Positions 18,901 to 27,465 are shown, counted from the first letter of the stretch. The stretch is 64,000 nt of DNA from Chloroflexota bacterium (GCA_958295775.1 CATQHC010000002.1:1015830-1079829); one strand, 5' to 3'. The notes: generated from the letters alone by a model not told the origin. A program made the numbers and translations.

Positions 18901-19209
18901 GCCAGTGGTCCCGCTTCTTCCGGAGAATGGCAGAGCAACCTTGATCTGCGCACAGACAACTCACAACTGCAATTCTCCTTCAATCCAGTGACGGGTAGCG
19001 CAAATGAGGCTACGGACGCCGGCACGGCGATTTTGCCCAGCTTAGGAGGAGTTGAACTCTCGCCGCGGCGCGCCTACGTCCTGTACTTCAACGTGCACGC
19101 GCCCGGCTTCGGTAGCCAAACTGCCCTGCCAGTGGCGAAGTTCTATCTTGACGGCGAAGACGTTTCCAATGTCGAGCTCTTCTCTCACGCGGTCGCTCTG
19201 GGTTTCTAA
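15991..19209 (+). CDS. Large polytopic membrane protein with C-terminal extracytoplasmic domain
   Basis: 1072 residues. The first roughly 520 contain about 12-14 hydrophobic segments; the rest is soluble and rich in beta structure. Between early transmembrane segments lies a loop with TLDYQIHFDAANRLALGQFP and a YHYGTN motif, resembling the first luminal loop of GT-C type glycosyltransferases and related uncharacterised membrane families (a DUF2298- or PMT-like arrangement). A catalytic Asp pair typical of GT-C enzymes is not obvious. It could build or export a surface glycan, but that is inference. No strong ribosome binding site precedes ATG 15991. Confidence 0.6.
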   Translation: MEWILDIVHIFIPIHIGPEMWTSVLRSLALCGFIFAIGWVFSRRLLGARLLVVLIPLAGVVGLSAFIFLANVLAYGIGIANSFRLTAILLLLAAGFLLFRPLRRPKPLVAEGLLGTALYFVVAVAFTITVISNYIVLPTLDYQIHFDAANRLALGQFPLVNVASPDFSARYHYGTNLLAAVFIRLGHLPVEGAYLFVGVGMPVLLFLLVYAVAREVSGSRYLAFAPALLAAFTDGLQFLTPWVQDWHLGRWAREIGGFTLTERSRLDELLGVLLPNEFTTYPRFITNPHVLLGLALLFAVFYILLVRKDHSWAGLFTSGILLATLALVEEVLLVFAVAGLTIAFLTAWQQTIYWRRLFLVGCVSAIAIILQGGVISDMLFRRGGGEGLSHAFSFNWPILVWFNNLIPVQPGISPFWLEFYILVLGIPLLLLPLFALWSVWRGALYDRAILVVVLLAFFIPHLIAYAYSPDMFRLIRYGHVVASVGLGFMLIWLARRHILLVLVIVIGLLVVLAPLRIAAGHVIDDRQATLGWDRPARLSLTSVFRTARSLDNFDYLRGRPRPFVLPDPLILELRRALPPASRVLTDQPMEVTLATGALVPHKPIDAISYILSNNPGPEYIDALFSLSPRAMAAMGVSHLVMSDWWYAQLPPPLRDRLENRDWFRLTYSTESQAENYGGRWHRVYTVQAAYFGQEEAVPTLADLATLIPPSASVYISPGIPYDLRWPFEYALRSRQLFAELPQYNHTTATIQRHPIQFDQDYDVAILNTQSDTDRWHFWAFARQDTPFAWSASDPEVFWQNYGVAAIALPIAAYPDSKRAGSTVLMPVTVDRPLQTILRPTGPFADEPLSLRVRIFTPQPATIDLTYGDHSTELNLAPGLSTIITQAVGPPLAVSIGMQQGGAVSASVALTRSIPPSTHLQNPSIHLRPRFEHGEFIVDVTYVNPERFDAGLLEPRWSVARSDLVYSKPWHASGPASSGEWQSNLDLRTDNSQLQFSFNPVTGSANEATDAGTAILPSLGGVELSPRRAYVLYFNVHAPGFGSQTALPVAKFYLDGEDVSNVELFSHAVALGF

Positions 19210-19382
19210 ACCTGCGGGGGCACTGCCATACCAGGGTGCCACCAACAGACCTCACTACGGCTGCCAAGTCAGTGAAAGCAGTTAGCCTAATCTGTGAAAT
19301 TAGAATTGCTATTCTGGGAAGGCATTGTGGCGCTGTGGCACAATAGCTCTCACAGCATCTGACTATGAGAAGGAGAAAGGTT

Positions 19383-20684
19383 ATGCCCGCATCGGCGCAG
19401 CGCATCGATGATTGGATAGCAACGCACACAGACGAACTCGTGCAATTCCTGCAGCAACTCGTGCAAATTCCATCGGAGTCCCTGCCGCCGGAGGGGCACG
19501 AAGCGGCTGCGCAGGGGTTCGTTGCCAACGCCTTTCGTCAGGCTGGCGCCGAGGTCGACGTATTCGACCCCATCGACGTGCCCGGCCTCACCGAGCATCC
19601 CGTCTACCATCCGGTCTGGGGGGACATGCCCCGCAAACTGGAAAACCGTCCCTGCGTCGTGGGTGTCTTTCGCGGTACGGGTGACGGCAAATCATTGCTT
19701 ATGTCGAGTCACATCGACACCGTCGGCGCGGACGATCCCGCCCTCTGGACGGAAGCCCCGCCCTTTAGTGCGGCAATCATCGACGGCAAGATGTACGGCC
19801 GCGGCACCTACGATACCAAGGCCGGCATCGCCGCCAGCCTCTTCGCCATCCGCTGTCTGCGCGAGCTTGGTCTGCCACTCAAAGGCGACGTTATCGTTGA
19901 AAGCGTCTCCGACGAGGAATTTGGCGGCTCCCATGGCACGCTGGCATGCCGCCTCAAGGGCTACAATGCCGACATTGCCATCAACTGCGAACCGACGAAC
20001 ATGCACGTCGCTGCCGCGACCCGCGGCGGCGGTCAGTGGAAAATCACCGTGCAGGGCGAAGCGGGCATGGCGCTCGGCGGCGTCGAGCGCGTGAGTTCAT
20101 CGTACAAGATTGCCTGGGTCATCGAAGCGCTGCGGCAATACAACCTCAAGCGCAATCGCGACACCCCCACGCCGCCGCTCTACGCCCACGAACCGGGCTT
20201 GCCGCTCTACGTGTCCCAGATCGGCGGCGGCGGTGACACATTTGCCGAAGACCAAGGCGCCGCGCCGCCCTCCTGCTACGCGAATATGTGGTGCGAGGTC
20301 TACCCCGGCACTACCGCCGAGCAGCACATGCACGAGATCAAGACCTTCGTGAACAGCTATCTCGACAGTATTGAGGGCTTCGACGGCGAGTATCCGGAGT
20401 ATGAGCTGGAGTTGCGCTTCCTGCCGGGCAGCGAAACCAGCACCGAGCATCCCATCTTTGCGCACTTAGAGGACGCATACCAGTCGGCAGAGCGCGAGTT
20501 TGTTGTCCAAGGCGCGCCGTTTGCTTCCGATGGCTACGTCTTCAATATGCATAGCCCCACGCCCGTCGTCACCGTTGGCGTCGGCGGAGATAACGCTCAC
20601 GCGCCCAACGAGCACATTGTTGTCCAAGACCTGATCGACCTCACCCGCATATTCGCGCGCACGATGGTCTCCTGGTGCGGCTGA
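19383..20684 (+). CDS. M20-family zinc metallopeptidase/deacylase
   Basis: 433 residues related to ArgE/DapE/CPG2. Metal ligands are visible in SSHIDTVGADD (His/Asp), the KAGIAA bridging-Asp block (YDTKAGIAAS), the catalytic Glu pair in VSDEEFGG, and a late His in NAHAPNEH. It would hydrolyse an N-acyl amino acid or small peptide in the cytoplasm. The frame is open from 19365, but Met 19383 has AAGGAG at 7 nt and is the likely start. It is followed by a sulfatase on the same strand after 218 bp that contains a REP-like repeat. Confidence 0.88.
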   Translation: MPASAQRIDDWIATHTDELVQFLQQLVQIPSESLPPEGHEAAAQGFVANAFRQAGAEVDVFDPIDVPGLTEHPVYHPVWGDMPRKLENRPCVVGVFRGTGDGKSLLMSSHIDTVGADDPALWTEAPPFSAAIIDGKMYGRGTYDTKAGIAASLFAIRCLRELGLPLKGDVIVESVSDEEFGGSHGTLACRLKGYNADIAINCEPTNMHVAAATRGGGQWKITVQGEAGMALGGVERVSSSYKIAWVIEALRQYNLKRNRDTPTPPLYAHEPGLPLYVSQIGGGGDTFAEDQGAAPPSCYANMWCEVYPGTTAEQHMHEIKTFVNSYLDSIEGFDGEYPEYELELRFLPGSETSTEHPIFAHLEDAYQSAEREFVVQGAPFASDGYVFNMHSPTPVVTVGVGGDNAHAPNEHIVVQDLIDLTRIFARTMVSWCG

Positions 20685-20719
20685 GAGCGGGCTTTTGGAG
20701 GGGTCTTGAACAATGCCTC

Positions 20720-20765
20720 CGTTCGTCGTGAGCCTGCCAATCCTGAGCATGACGAAGGATCGAGG
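20720..20765. repeat. REP-like repeat, family R (copy)
   Basis: A diverged copy of the CGTTCGT-CTGAGCCTG...CCTGAGC...TCGAAGGGTCGAAG family that recurs between genes here. This copy reads CGTTCGTCGTGAGCCTGCC and later GACGAAGGATCGAG. Confidence 0.55.
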
Positions 20766-20902
20766 GATGGACAAATGCTGTCTTTCTCCAAGGGATACTC
20801 AATACTTCTGTTCGCGGTGAGCGGGCTTCGCAAAGTCCTTGCAAAGTCATGAGCGGCGATTGACAGACATTCTTTAACACATCCCCTTAGAGAGGTCTTG
20901 AC

Positions 20903-22315
20903 ATGCAGCAACCCCACATTCTCCTGATCACGTCCGATCAGCATCGCGGCGACTGCCTGGGCATCAACGGGCATCCGGTGGTCAGCGCGCCCAATCTCGA
21001 CTATCTCGCCGCCTCCGGCACGAATTTTCCCCGGGCTTACGTGGAGGGTCCCTCGTGCATTGCGGCGCGGCGCACAATAATCTCCGGCCAAAAGCCGGTG
21101 ACCCACGGCATGGTGACCTATTGGGACGGCGTGCCCTGGGAGATCGAACACACGCTGCCGGGTGAGCTGGGCAAAGCCGGCTACCAAACCCAACTCGTCG
21201 GCAAGCTGCACATGCATCCGCCCCGCAAGCGCTACGGCTTCGACCACGTGCTTTGGGCCGATTCGCCATGGGGCGAAAACGACTACACGGCCTGGCTGCA
21301 TGAAAACGGCGTCCAGTCCGTTTCGCCGGGGGTAGCTCACGGCCAGGACATGAACTCCTGGGTCGCGCGTCCTTCCCACTTGCCGGAAGAGTTGGAGCAC
21401 ACGACCTGGTGCACCGACCAAGCCATGCGTTTCCTAGACCGGCGCGATCCCTCGGGCCCCTTCTTTCTCTATGTGTCGTATTTTGCGCCCCATCCACCGC
21501 TCACGCCGCCGCAGTTCTACTACGACCGCTACCTGTCGCTGCCCACGTCCGAGCCCGTCGTCGGCGACTGGGCTGACCACTACGACGGACCGGCGCCGGG
21601 GCTCGACCCCAACGCGCCGCGCGGCTCGTGGGACCCGGAGGCCATGCATCGCTGCCGCGCGGGTTATTTCGGTTTGATAAACTTCGTGGACGACCAGGTA
21701 GCCCGGCTGCTGCAGCACGTACGCAAGCTCGGTCTTCTGCAAGACACGTTCATTCTCTATACTTCAGATCACGGCGAAATGCTGGGCGACCACAACCTCT
21801 TCCGCAAGACGTTTGCCTACGAAGGCTCCGCCCGCATCCCCTTCTTCGTCAATGCGCCAAGCTGGCTTGTGAGCGAAAGTGGTACAACCACCGATCGCGT
21901 GGTGGGGCTGCAAGACGTGATGCCGACGCTGCTCGACGCGGCAGGGGCAGAAAAACCTGATTCCGTGGATGGCGCCAGCCTGTTGCCGCTCATGCGCGGT
22001 GAAGACTCTGACTGGCGCGACTACCTCCACGGCGAGCATCTGGGCACCTACCGGCCGGAAGACGCGATGCAGTACCTCACCGACGGCAAGGAGAAATATA
22101 TCTGGTACACAGTTACGGGCGAGGAGCAACTCTTCGATCTGGTTGACGACCCCCAAGAGTGCCGCAACCTCGCACCCGTATCAAGCCATGAGGATCGTCT
22201 GCTGTTCTGGCGCGGACGCATGATCCAAGAACTATCCAGCCGCACCGAAGGCTACACCGACGGCAAAACTCTCATCTCCGGCCGCCGCCCCAACGCCTTC
22301 CAACCGGACGAGTAA
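20903..22315 (+). CDS. Sulfatase with a C-x-A-x-R formylglycine motif
   Basis: 470-residue sulfatase-superfamily hydrolase. Metal-binding residues are in HILLITSDQHRGD and TSDHGEMLGDH. The active-site motif reads GPSCIAARRT with Cys52, so the Pro of the canonical C-x-P-x-R is Ala; C-x-A-x-R is a known variant. No signal peptide. It differs from the sulfatase at 10347 and is more like choline-sulfatase/arylsulfatase A types. The ATG follows GAGAGG. The C-terminal pattern LFDLVDDPQECRNLA is typical of the superfamily. Probably acts on imported sulfated sugars or choline-O-sulfate-like esters. Confidence 0.9.
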   Translation: MQQPHILLITSDQHRGDCLGINGHPVVSAPNLDYLAASGTNFPRAYVEGPSCIAARRTIISGQKPVTHGMVTYWDGVPWEIEHTLPGELGKAGYQTQLVGKLHMHPPRKRYGFDHVLWADSPWGENDYTAWLHENGVQSVSPGVAHGQDMNSWVARPSHLPEELEHTTWCTDQAMRFLDRRDPSGPFFLYVSYFAPHPPLTPPQFYYDRYLSLPTSEPVVGDWADHYDGPAPGLDPNAPRGSWDPEAMHRCRAGYFGLINFVDDQVARLLQHVRKLGLLQDTFILYTSDHGEMLGDHNLFRKTFAYEGSARIPFFVNAPSWLVSESGTTTDRVVGLQDVMPTLLDAAGAEKPDSVDGASLLPLMRGEDSDWRDYLHGEHLGTYRPEDAMQYLTDGKEKYIWYTVTGEEQLFDLVDDPQECRNLAPVSSHEDRLLFWRGRMIQELSSRTEGYTDGKTLISGRRPNAFQPDE

Positions 22316-22326
22316 CGGGGTCATCT

Positions 22327-22431
22327 TCAATCCTGCATCAGCGGCAGGTGCTCCGCGCTCGGCAGATTCTTGTGGCACTCCTCAGTTTGCGTCCGCGCCT
22401 CAACGGACTTCGCCTTTGACTTTCGTGGCAC
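22327..22431 (-). CDS. Possible small protein (34 aa) after the NYN gene
   Basis: A GTG-started frame of 34 codons begins 5 bp after the stop of the NYN gene and has GGAG 7 nt upstream, inside the end of that gene. The peptide is basic at the start and contains two Cys/His-like residues (EECHKN). I know no homologue, and the reading frame could be chance; the end resembles the tail of sulfatases, so it could instead be a remnant. Confidence 0.2.
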   Translation of the reverse strand: MPRKSKAKSVEARTQTEECHKNLPSAEHLPLMQD

Positions 22432-22435
22432 GGTC

Positions 22436-23164
22436 CTACTCCACGCTATCAACTGATTGAGAGCCATGCTGGGGCCTAGAAAAGCCGCTCGTCAGCTTGT
22501 CAATGTGTTCTGACAGGTCGGGCGCTACTTGCTGCCAAAGAGGGTCTAGGATAAAGATAACGCCTTCTCGCCGGGCGAGTTTTGCCGCCGGCACAAAATC
22601 GCTATCACCGGAAACGAGGACAATGATGTTGGCCTGCTTCTTGAGCGTGATTGTAGCGATATCCAAGCCAATTCGCATATCAACGCCCTTCTGGCGGAGT
22701 TGATCGGTAAAATCAGAGTCTTCGAGGTCCGACGCCGCCAAGCCGCTGCTTAGGAGGCGTTTCTGAGAATCCTGCTTCAATACCCACAACCCCTCGCTCG
22801 GCTTTCTCACTTGCCCCAATCTAAGGGCAACATTTGGCCGGCTGCGCAGCGCCTCAAAAAGCTCCCGGCGAAACACCGCCACATCCGATTTCGCGTAGTC
22901 TACGGCCTGATTGCTTACGGGTTTATGTGCCTTAGCGCCATAAGGCAAGGCATCGTAGTAGAAGATGCGATAGAGAAGCTGGCGGGGATTTGGAGAACTA
23001 TAGACTTCGCTTAGTTGCTCCAGATGACTCTGCACCAGTTGCTCAACTGCCTTCACCACTGCAACGGGGTCTGACGCCGCGACATCGCGGCGAACCTGAG
23101 GCAGGCGCTTTAGGAAGAACCCGCCGTCAATAAGAACTGCCGTCCTGACTAAGCCAGACACCAT
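22436..23164 (-). CDS. NYN-domain (PIN-like) RNase, LabA/DUF88 family
   Basis: 242 residues. NYN domains are PIN-like metal-dependent RNases with a cluster of acidic residues. Visible are the first Asp in AVLIDGGFF (Asp13), the KGVDMRIGLDIATI block that carries the second Asp pair, and LVSGDSDFVPAAK with the last. A helical insertion (30-60) precedes FYYDALPYG, as in LabA-like proteins. Target RNA unknown. The ORF is on the minus strand with a weak start context; no toxin-antitoxin partner is evident. Confidence 0.85.
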   Translation of the reverse strand: MVSGLVRTAVLIDGGFFLKRLPQVRRDVAASDPVAVVKAVEQLVQSHLEQLSEVYSSPNPRQLLYRIFYYDALPYGAKAHKPVSNQAVDYAKSDVAVFRRELFEALRSRPNVALRLGQVRKPSEGLWVLKQDSQKRLLSSGLAASDLEDSDFTDQLRQKGVDMRIGLDIATITLKKQANIIVLVSGDSDFVPAAKLARREGVIFILDPLWQQVAPDLSEHIDKLTSGFSRPQHGSQSVDSVE

Positions 23165-23471
23165 CTACCTTTCAACATAGACAAAAGAAATAGCCCCAGG
23201 GGATCGGCCCTGCTCGCGATTACCGAATTATCCGGGAGCAGGGCGTACTGCCAAGGGGCGAATGTACATTGCAGGCTACCAGACACAGAGATGCCTGTCA
23301 ACCCCCTTGGCGGCCCACCTGTGTGCCGGCAAGCACGTCATTCATAACGTGTGGCACTTTAGCACATCCTGAATTAGAGAGTCATTGTCTTTAGGATGTG
23401 GCCCTAGAGTCCACATTGGGTGCTTCCAATGGAAGCACCCAATGTATGAATTGCCAGTCGAACAGCGGATC
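23165..23471. other. Intergenic region with a perfect 15-bp hairpin
   Basis: No gene is seen in these 307 bp. The only structured element is the hairpin at 23413-23445, 27 bp beyond the end of the binding-protein gene on the minus strand. Confidence 0.5.
23413..23445. terminator. Perfect 15-bp inverted repeat with 3-nt loop
   Basis: ACATTGGGTGCTTCC, AAT, GGAAGCACCCAATGT is a perfect hairpin. It sits 27 bp past the stop of the sugar-binding protein, at the place of a terminator, but has no run of T on either strand. It is one of several long perfect hairpins found at gene ends in this window. Confidence 0.55.
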
Positions 23472-24845
23472 TTAGCTAATCACCCCCAGGCGTTTGAGCT
23501 CCACTTGCTCTTCTTCGAGGATCTTGTTGCCGATGCCGACGGCGGTGGCGACGGCTTCATCCATGGTCACCTCGTTGTCCACGGCCTTGTTGAGTTCTGC
23601 CGGGATGGCGCTGTTCCACTCCAGCGTGGAGTACGACTGCGGGTAGTCGAAGCCCCAGTCCATGGAGTCGAGGAATTTCTGCGCCAGTTCGGGGAACTCG
23701 TTATTGGCGGTCCAATTGCGAGAGCCCTTCCAACTGCCGGGCATGGTGAACTCGGCGGTGGAGTTCTCGCCGGTGTCCGACGTGGTGGCGTACTTGATGA
23801 ACGCCCACGATTGGTCGGGTGTTGGCACTTGGTCACCGGCCGCGAACGATGAGCCGTGCACTACGTTCGCCTGGCGGGCGTTCCTGGGGAGATATTGCAC
23901 ACCCCAGTTGATGTGGTCCAGCGGCGCCAGATGGCCGAATTCCCACGGACCGCTGGCGCGGAAGGTGAGCAAGCCATTGTGGAACATTTCTCTCTTACCA
24001 CCGGCGTCCGAGGCCTCCGGACGCGTGGGCGCAACGCCATGCTGGTGAATGAGACCGTGCATGAAGTTAAAGGCTTCCAGTCCCTCCGGTTGTCCGAAGA
24101 GAAACTCAGTCTTCTCTTGGTTCAAGATTTCGCCGCCGTTCGCCAGGACATAGTTGTAGCCTTCGGTCTGTCCCCAAACCGAGACGTAGGTGCCCCAGCG
24201 CTCGGGCGTTTCGCCCTGGCGGATGGTGAGCTTTTGCGACATCTCCAGCCAGTCGTCAAACGTCCAGTCTTCCGCCGGCTCGTCCAGCCCCGCTTCGCCC
24301 AAATGCTCACGGTTGTAGTACATGCCGATGGTGGCGTGGAAATTGGGTAGACCCCAGACCTTGCCGAATAGTGTATAGACGTTCACGAGGTATGCCGGAA
24401 AAGTCTCCAGCATGTCGATGCCGTCGGCCTTTACGTAAGGCGAAAGGTCGTAGAGGATGTTGTTGGCCGCATGGAACATGATGTTCGGGCCGTTCATGAT
24501 CATCACGTCGAACGGCGTGCCCGCGGCGGCTGATGTCTTGAGCTTCGGCCAATATTCTGCCCACGCCGTAATGTCGATGGAGAGGTCGATTTCTGCGCCG
24601 ACCTCCTGACGATAGCCGTCAATACACCGCTGGTAGTCGCCGCCCTGCGCCTCCGTATAGCAGATGGCATTGAGCGTCACAGTCTCCGGCATGGCTTCCT
24701 TGGCTTCCGCCGCCGGTTTCTCAGCCATCTCCGCGTCCGGCTCGCCCGTCATTGTGGCCTGGCCGCACGCCGCGAGCAGCAGCGCGCCGCTCCCCCCAAG
24801 CATGCCAACCAAGACTCCACGTCGCGTAACCGTAGTCTGACGCAT
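23472..24845 (-). CDS. Sugar ABC transporter substrate-binding lipoprotein
   Basis: 457 residues, family 1 extracellular solute-binding fold. The N-terminus has an arginine pair (TRRGVLVG) before a hydrophobic stretch and a lipobox (LLLAAC, Cys27), as in Tat/lipoprotein signals. A low-complexity Ala/Glu linker follows. The mature domain has AWAEYWPKLKTSAAAGTPFDVMIMNGPN and later WAFIKYATTS, typical of sugar binders. ATG 24845 has an ideal AGGAGG. A good promoter lies at 24891-24919. No permease genes adjoin, so the partner importer is elsewhere. Ligand unknown. Confidence 0.87.
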   Translation of the reverse strand: MRQTTVTRRGVLVGMLGGSGALLLAACGQATMTGEPDAEMAEKPAAEAKEAMPETVTLNAICYTEAQGGDYQRCIDGYRQEVGAEIDLSIDITAWAEYWPKLKTSAAAGTPFDVMIMNGPNIMFHAANNILYDLSPYVKADGIDMLETFPAYLVNVYTLFGKVWGLPNFHATIGMYYNREHLGEAGLDEPAEDWTFDDWLEMSQKLTIRQGETPERWGTYVSVWGQTEGYNYVLANGGEILNQEKTEFLFGQPEGLEAFNFMHGLIHQHGVAPTRPEASDAGGKREMFHNGLLTFRASGPWEFGHLAPLDHINWGVQYLPRNARQANVVHGSSFAAGDQVPTPDQSWAFIKYATTSDTGENSTAEFTMPGSWKGSRNWTANNEFPELAQKFLDSMDWGFDYPQSYSTLEWNSAIPAELNKAVDNEVTMDEAVATAVGIGNKILEEEQVELKRLGVIS

Positions 24846-25172
24846 CGTTCTCCTCCTGAAGTTCGCTGCAATCGCGTCTACGCTAGAGGCAGTATACTCC
24901 CCAATATGCGTACAGACAAGGCTTTAGGGCTTGGGCAATGAGGACTTTCCGTCAATGGATGGGAACTGGTGTCTACCCGTGAACGCCTCGGGGCCAAGAC
25001 AAACGAAACCATATTTCCGCGATGGCAGCCGGCATGAGCCAGACAGGCGACCAGAGCAGTATTGGGGTCGAATCGCACCATTGCCACTGTGTAATTGCTA
25101 TGCTGGAACAGAGTGGAATACCCAACTTGGCGATGGAGCGTTGGAGGTCTTTGCAAAAGAGTGGAGGAATGT
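24846..25172. other. Divergent promoter region
   Basis: 327 bp between divergent genes. The minus-strand promoter for the binding protein is listed separately. No second gene is supported; short frames here do not look protein-like. Confidence 0.5.
24891..24919 (-). promoter_or_regulatory. Sigma-70-like promoter of the sugar-binding protein gene
   Basis: On the minus strand TTGTCT and TATACT are separated by 17 bp, about 45 bp upstream of the ATG at 24845. Both hexamers match the consensus well and the spacing is ideal. Transcription start would lie near 24884. Confidence 0.6.
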
Positions 25173-25517
25173 ATGGCACCACTAGCCGCAGAGAATTGCG
25201 TGGTCTGTCGCGCCGGCGCGCCGACAATGACCGCAAATGAGATTGAAGAGCTAAAGCCCCAGATTTCCGATTGGAAAGTGATTGAGCGGGATGGCATTCT
25301 CCAGTTAGAGCGGTTCTACGCCTTTCGGAATTTCACCCAGTCGCTCGCGTTCACCAATGAGATTGCAGCCCTGGCGGAAGAGGTTGGGCATCATCCCGCC
25401 ATTCTCACTGAATGGGTGGGCGTCACGGTGTCGTGGTGGACCCACAAGATCAAGGGCCTGCACCGCAACGACTTCATCATGGCAGCCAAGACGGATGCGC
25501 TTTACAAGGGCGGCTAA
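25173..25517 (+). CDS. Pterin-4a-carbinolamine dehydratase
   Basis: 114-residue small cytoplasmic enzyme that dehydrates 4a-hydroxytetrahydrobiopterin, the by-product of aromatic amino acid hydroxylation. The active-site signature EEVGHHP (His73, His74, Pro75) is followed by a Trp-containing strand (VSWWTH) and a final Asp, as the family requires. The frame is open from 25095, but GGAGG stands 5 nt before ATG 25173, which gives the usual length plus a short N-terminal extension with two Cys. No aromatic hydroxylase is in the window; many bacteria carry it for other pterin roles. Symbol phhB/pcbD would be conventional. Confidence 0.88.
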   Translation: MAPLAAENCVVCRAGAPTMTANEIEELKPQISDWKVIERDGILQLERFYAFRNFTQSLAFTNEIAALAEEVGHHPAILTEWVGVTVSWWTHKIKGLHRNDFIMAAKTDALYKGG

Positions 25518-25840
25518 CTCACTTGGCGTTCAGTCTCTACTCGGCAACCGGCTAACCTCACCATACTTTCAATAGTGCAGCGTCGTCGTTTTCCAACTAG
25601 CTTGGGCCGCCATAGTGCCGAGAGTGCAATTCCCCGTTAGGAGAGTGCAGCTCTCCGTGACGAGGACGCAGCTCTCCGTTCGTGCTGAGCTTGTCGAAGT
25701 ACGGACGGAGAGCAGGGCCCGCAACCCTACACTCCCGCGGTTCACCCTTCGACATGCTCAGGCCAGGCAAGCTCAGGTCAAACGGTTTTGGATCCCGCCA
25801 ACGGTCGTCCCGGATGGGGAATTCTCTATGTAGCCGGTCT
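25518..25840. other. Intergenic region with several short repeats
   Basis: A gene-free 323 bp. GAGAGTGCAGCTCTCC and GACGCAGCTCTCCG-like units around 25630-25678 are short hairpins, and two family R copies (25676-25704 and 25744-25778, opposite in orientation) follow. No promoter is evident. Confidence 0.5.
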
Positions 25841-27268
25841 CTATGTTCGTTCTTCCACATCGCCTCGACGCAGCAGCACGGGGCTCAGCACCGCGTAAAG
25901 CACAAAGGCCAGGATGAAGGACGGCAACGACCCACCGTAACCCGTGAGCGCATCCGGCGCCAGGCCTTGCACGCCCTCTACAAAGTTGCTCAAGAGGTTT
26001 GGGTTCACGATGTGATACACGATCACACCTGCAGCCCAGCAAAGCAGCGCCAGCCAATTCACGCCGCCCAGGTACCAATACTTGCCATCACGCTTTTGCA
26101 GTTCGTCGGAGTCGTACTCCCGCCGTCGCACGACGAAGAAGTCCGCCGCCATGACGCCGAAGAGCGAAATGAAGATGGAGCCAATGAGCAGCATGAAGAT
26201 CTCGTAGGTGACCATATTCAGGAATGACGCCAAGATGAGGCCAATCCCGGCGACAATGATGACAAACACCCGCTGCGGAATGCGCGAGAAGACATTTTGG
26301 GCAGTGACGGCTGCGGAGTAGATATCGGCAAAAGCCTGATCGGTTTCCACTGCCAGAGTCGCCAGCAGCGCCAGCCAACCCGCGGTGAAGACAATTATCG
26401 CACCCGCGATTGCCACCGCCGGATTACTCAGGTCGCCCAGCGTCACGGTAGCCACCAACAGCACGCCGAGTCCGTAGAACCAGGAGTTCGCCAAGAGGTA
26501 TCCCAAACCGGTGCCGGCAAACGCGCCGGATTCGCTGCGACCAAAGCGGCTGTAATCCGCGACGAGCGGAATCCAGGAAATGGGCATAGCGATGACGAGA
26601 TCAACACCCACCCAGAAAGGCGCGCCATCCGTACTCGTCTGGGAGAGCACGTCGCCCAAGTTGAAACTGCTCACAATCGAGTAGGTCAGCCAGAGGGACG
26701 CCGCCGTCATAACCCAGATGCCGAATTTTTCCATCCATTGCCGCACGACCACGATCGGGCCGCCCAGGGCGAATGATGTGCAAATGATGGCAAAGATCAC
26801 GAGCCAGAGTAGATATGCGTCAAAGTCGAAAATCGTCTTGGCGACGTGGTTGGCAGCCCATGCCATGGCCCACAGCTCGAATGCCGTCCAACCGACAAGC
26901 TGCAGAAAGTTCAAGACGCTGGGCACATAGGAACCGCGAATGCCCAGGACGGGCCGCAACAGTACCATGGTGGGCACGTGCACGCGGGCGCCGGCGTAGG
27001 CCATGAGCGACAGCAGGAAGACGCCGATGATGCTGCCGACGATCACCGCCAGCAGCGCCTGCCGGGGGGCCATGCCCAGACCGTGGTCTTCCGCGGGCAG
27101 CACCAGCAAAGCGCCGGTGAGGATGACAAGCAGGCCGATTCCGAGGTTGAACCAGAGCACAAAGTGCTGCCGAAACGACATCCGCCGCTCCGCCGGCGGC
27201 ACCGGGTCTACGCCCCACTCCGGCGGCACCTCGACTCTTGGCAAGATTTTCGACAGTGACCCTAACAT
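25841..27268 (-). CDS. cytX: NCS1-family permease, likely thiamine-precursor (HMP) transporter, CytX-like
   Basis: 475 residues with about 12 hydrophobic segments, of the nucleobase:cation symporter-1 (purine/cytosine permease) family. It would import a pyrimidine with a cation. A TPP riboswitch followed by a terminator lies upstream on the same strand (27408-27563), which marks the cargo as thiamine or its pyrimidine precursor hydroxymethylpyrimidine, as in CytX proteins. ATG 27268 follows AAAGGAGG. The conserved helix-1 stretch (FNLGIGLLVILTGALLVLP) and helix-8/9 motifs look normal. The symbol is based on the riboswitch context and is tentative. Confidence 0.85.
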   Translation of the reverse strand: MLGSLSKILPRVEVPPEWGVDPVPPAERRMSFRQHFVLWFNLGIGLLVILTGALLVLPAEDHGLGMAPRQALLAVIVGSIIGVFLLSLMAYAGARVHVPTMVLLRPVLGIRGSYVPSVLNFLQLVGWTAFELWAMAWAANHVAKTIFDFDAYLLWLVIFAIICTSFALGGPIVVVRQWMEKFGIWVMTAASLWLTYSIVSSFNLGDVLSQTSTDGAPFWVGVDLVIAMPISWIPLVADYSRFGRSESGAFAGTGLGYLLANSWFYGLGVLLVATVTLGDLSNPAVAIAGAIIVFTAGWLALLATLAVETDQAFADIYSAAVTAQNVFSRIPQRVFVIIVAGIGLILASFLNMVTYEIFMLLIGSIFISLFGVMAADFFVVRRREYDSDELQKRDGKYWYLGGVNWLALLCWAAGVIVYHIVNPNLLSNFVEGVQGLAPDALTGYGGSLPSFILAFVLYAVLSPVLLRRGDVEERT

Positions 27269-27298
27269 CGGTGTAATCCTCCTTTTGTATTCCGGCCC

Positions 27299-27356
27299 TG
27301 TATCTTGGCGATACGCCGTATCGTTTCAATACGCCGTATCGAGCACGGGGCGGGCT
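27299..27356. repeat. Dispersed repeat, family A (copy 1)
   Basis: CTTGGCGATACGCCGTATCG then CGCCGTATCGAGCACGGGGCGGGC. Close relatives are at 51419-51463 and 52288-52335, between the acetyltransferase genes. Confidence 0.6.
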
Positions 27357-27407
27357 TTCCGCAGCAAGAACGGTCGCTACGCGCCTGGAGCTACCAGGCC
27401 TACCTTT

Positions 27408-27442
27408 AACGAAAAGAGGCGTGCTGCGGATTCAGCACGCCT
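27408..27442 (-). terminator. Intrinsic terminator in the TPP leader
   Basis: On the minus strand AGGCGTGCTG, loop AATCCG, CAGCACGCCT is followed by CTTTTCG. This is a 10-bp stem with a short T-tract, placed between the riboswitch and the permease gene, so it is the likely expression platform. Alternative pairing with the riboswitch 3' side was not worked out. Confidence 0.75.
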
Positions 27443-27465
27443 AGAATTTGCAAGGCCTAGCAGTG

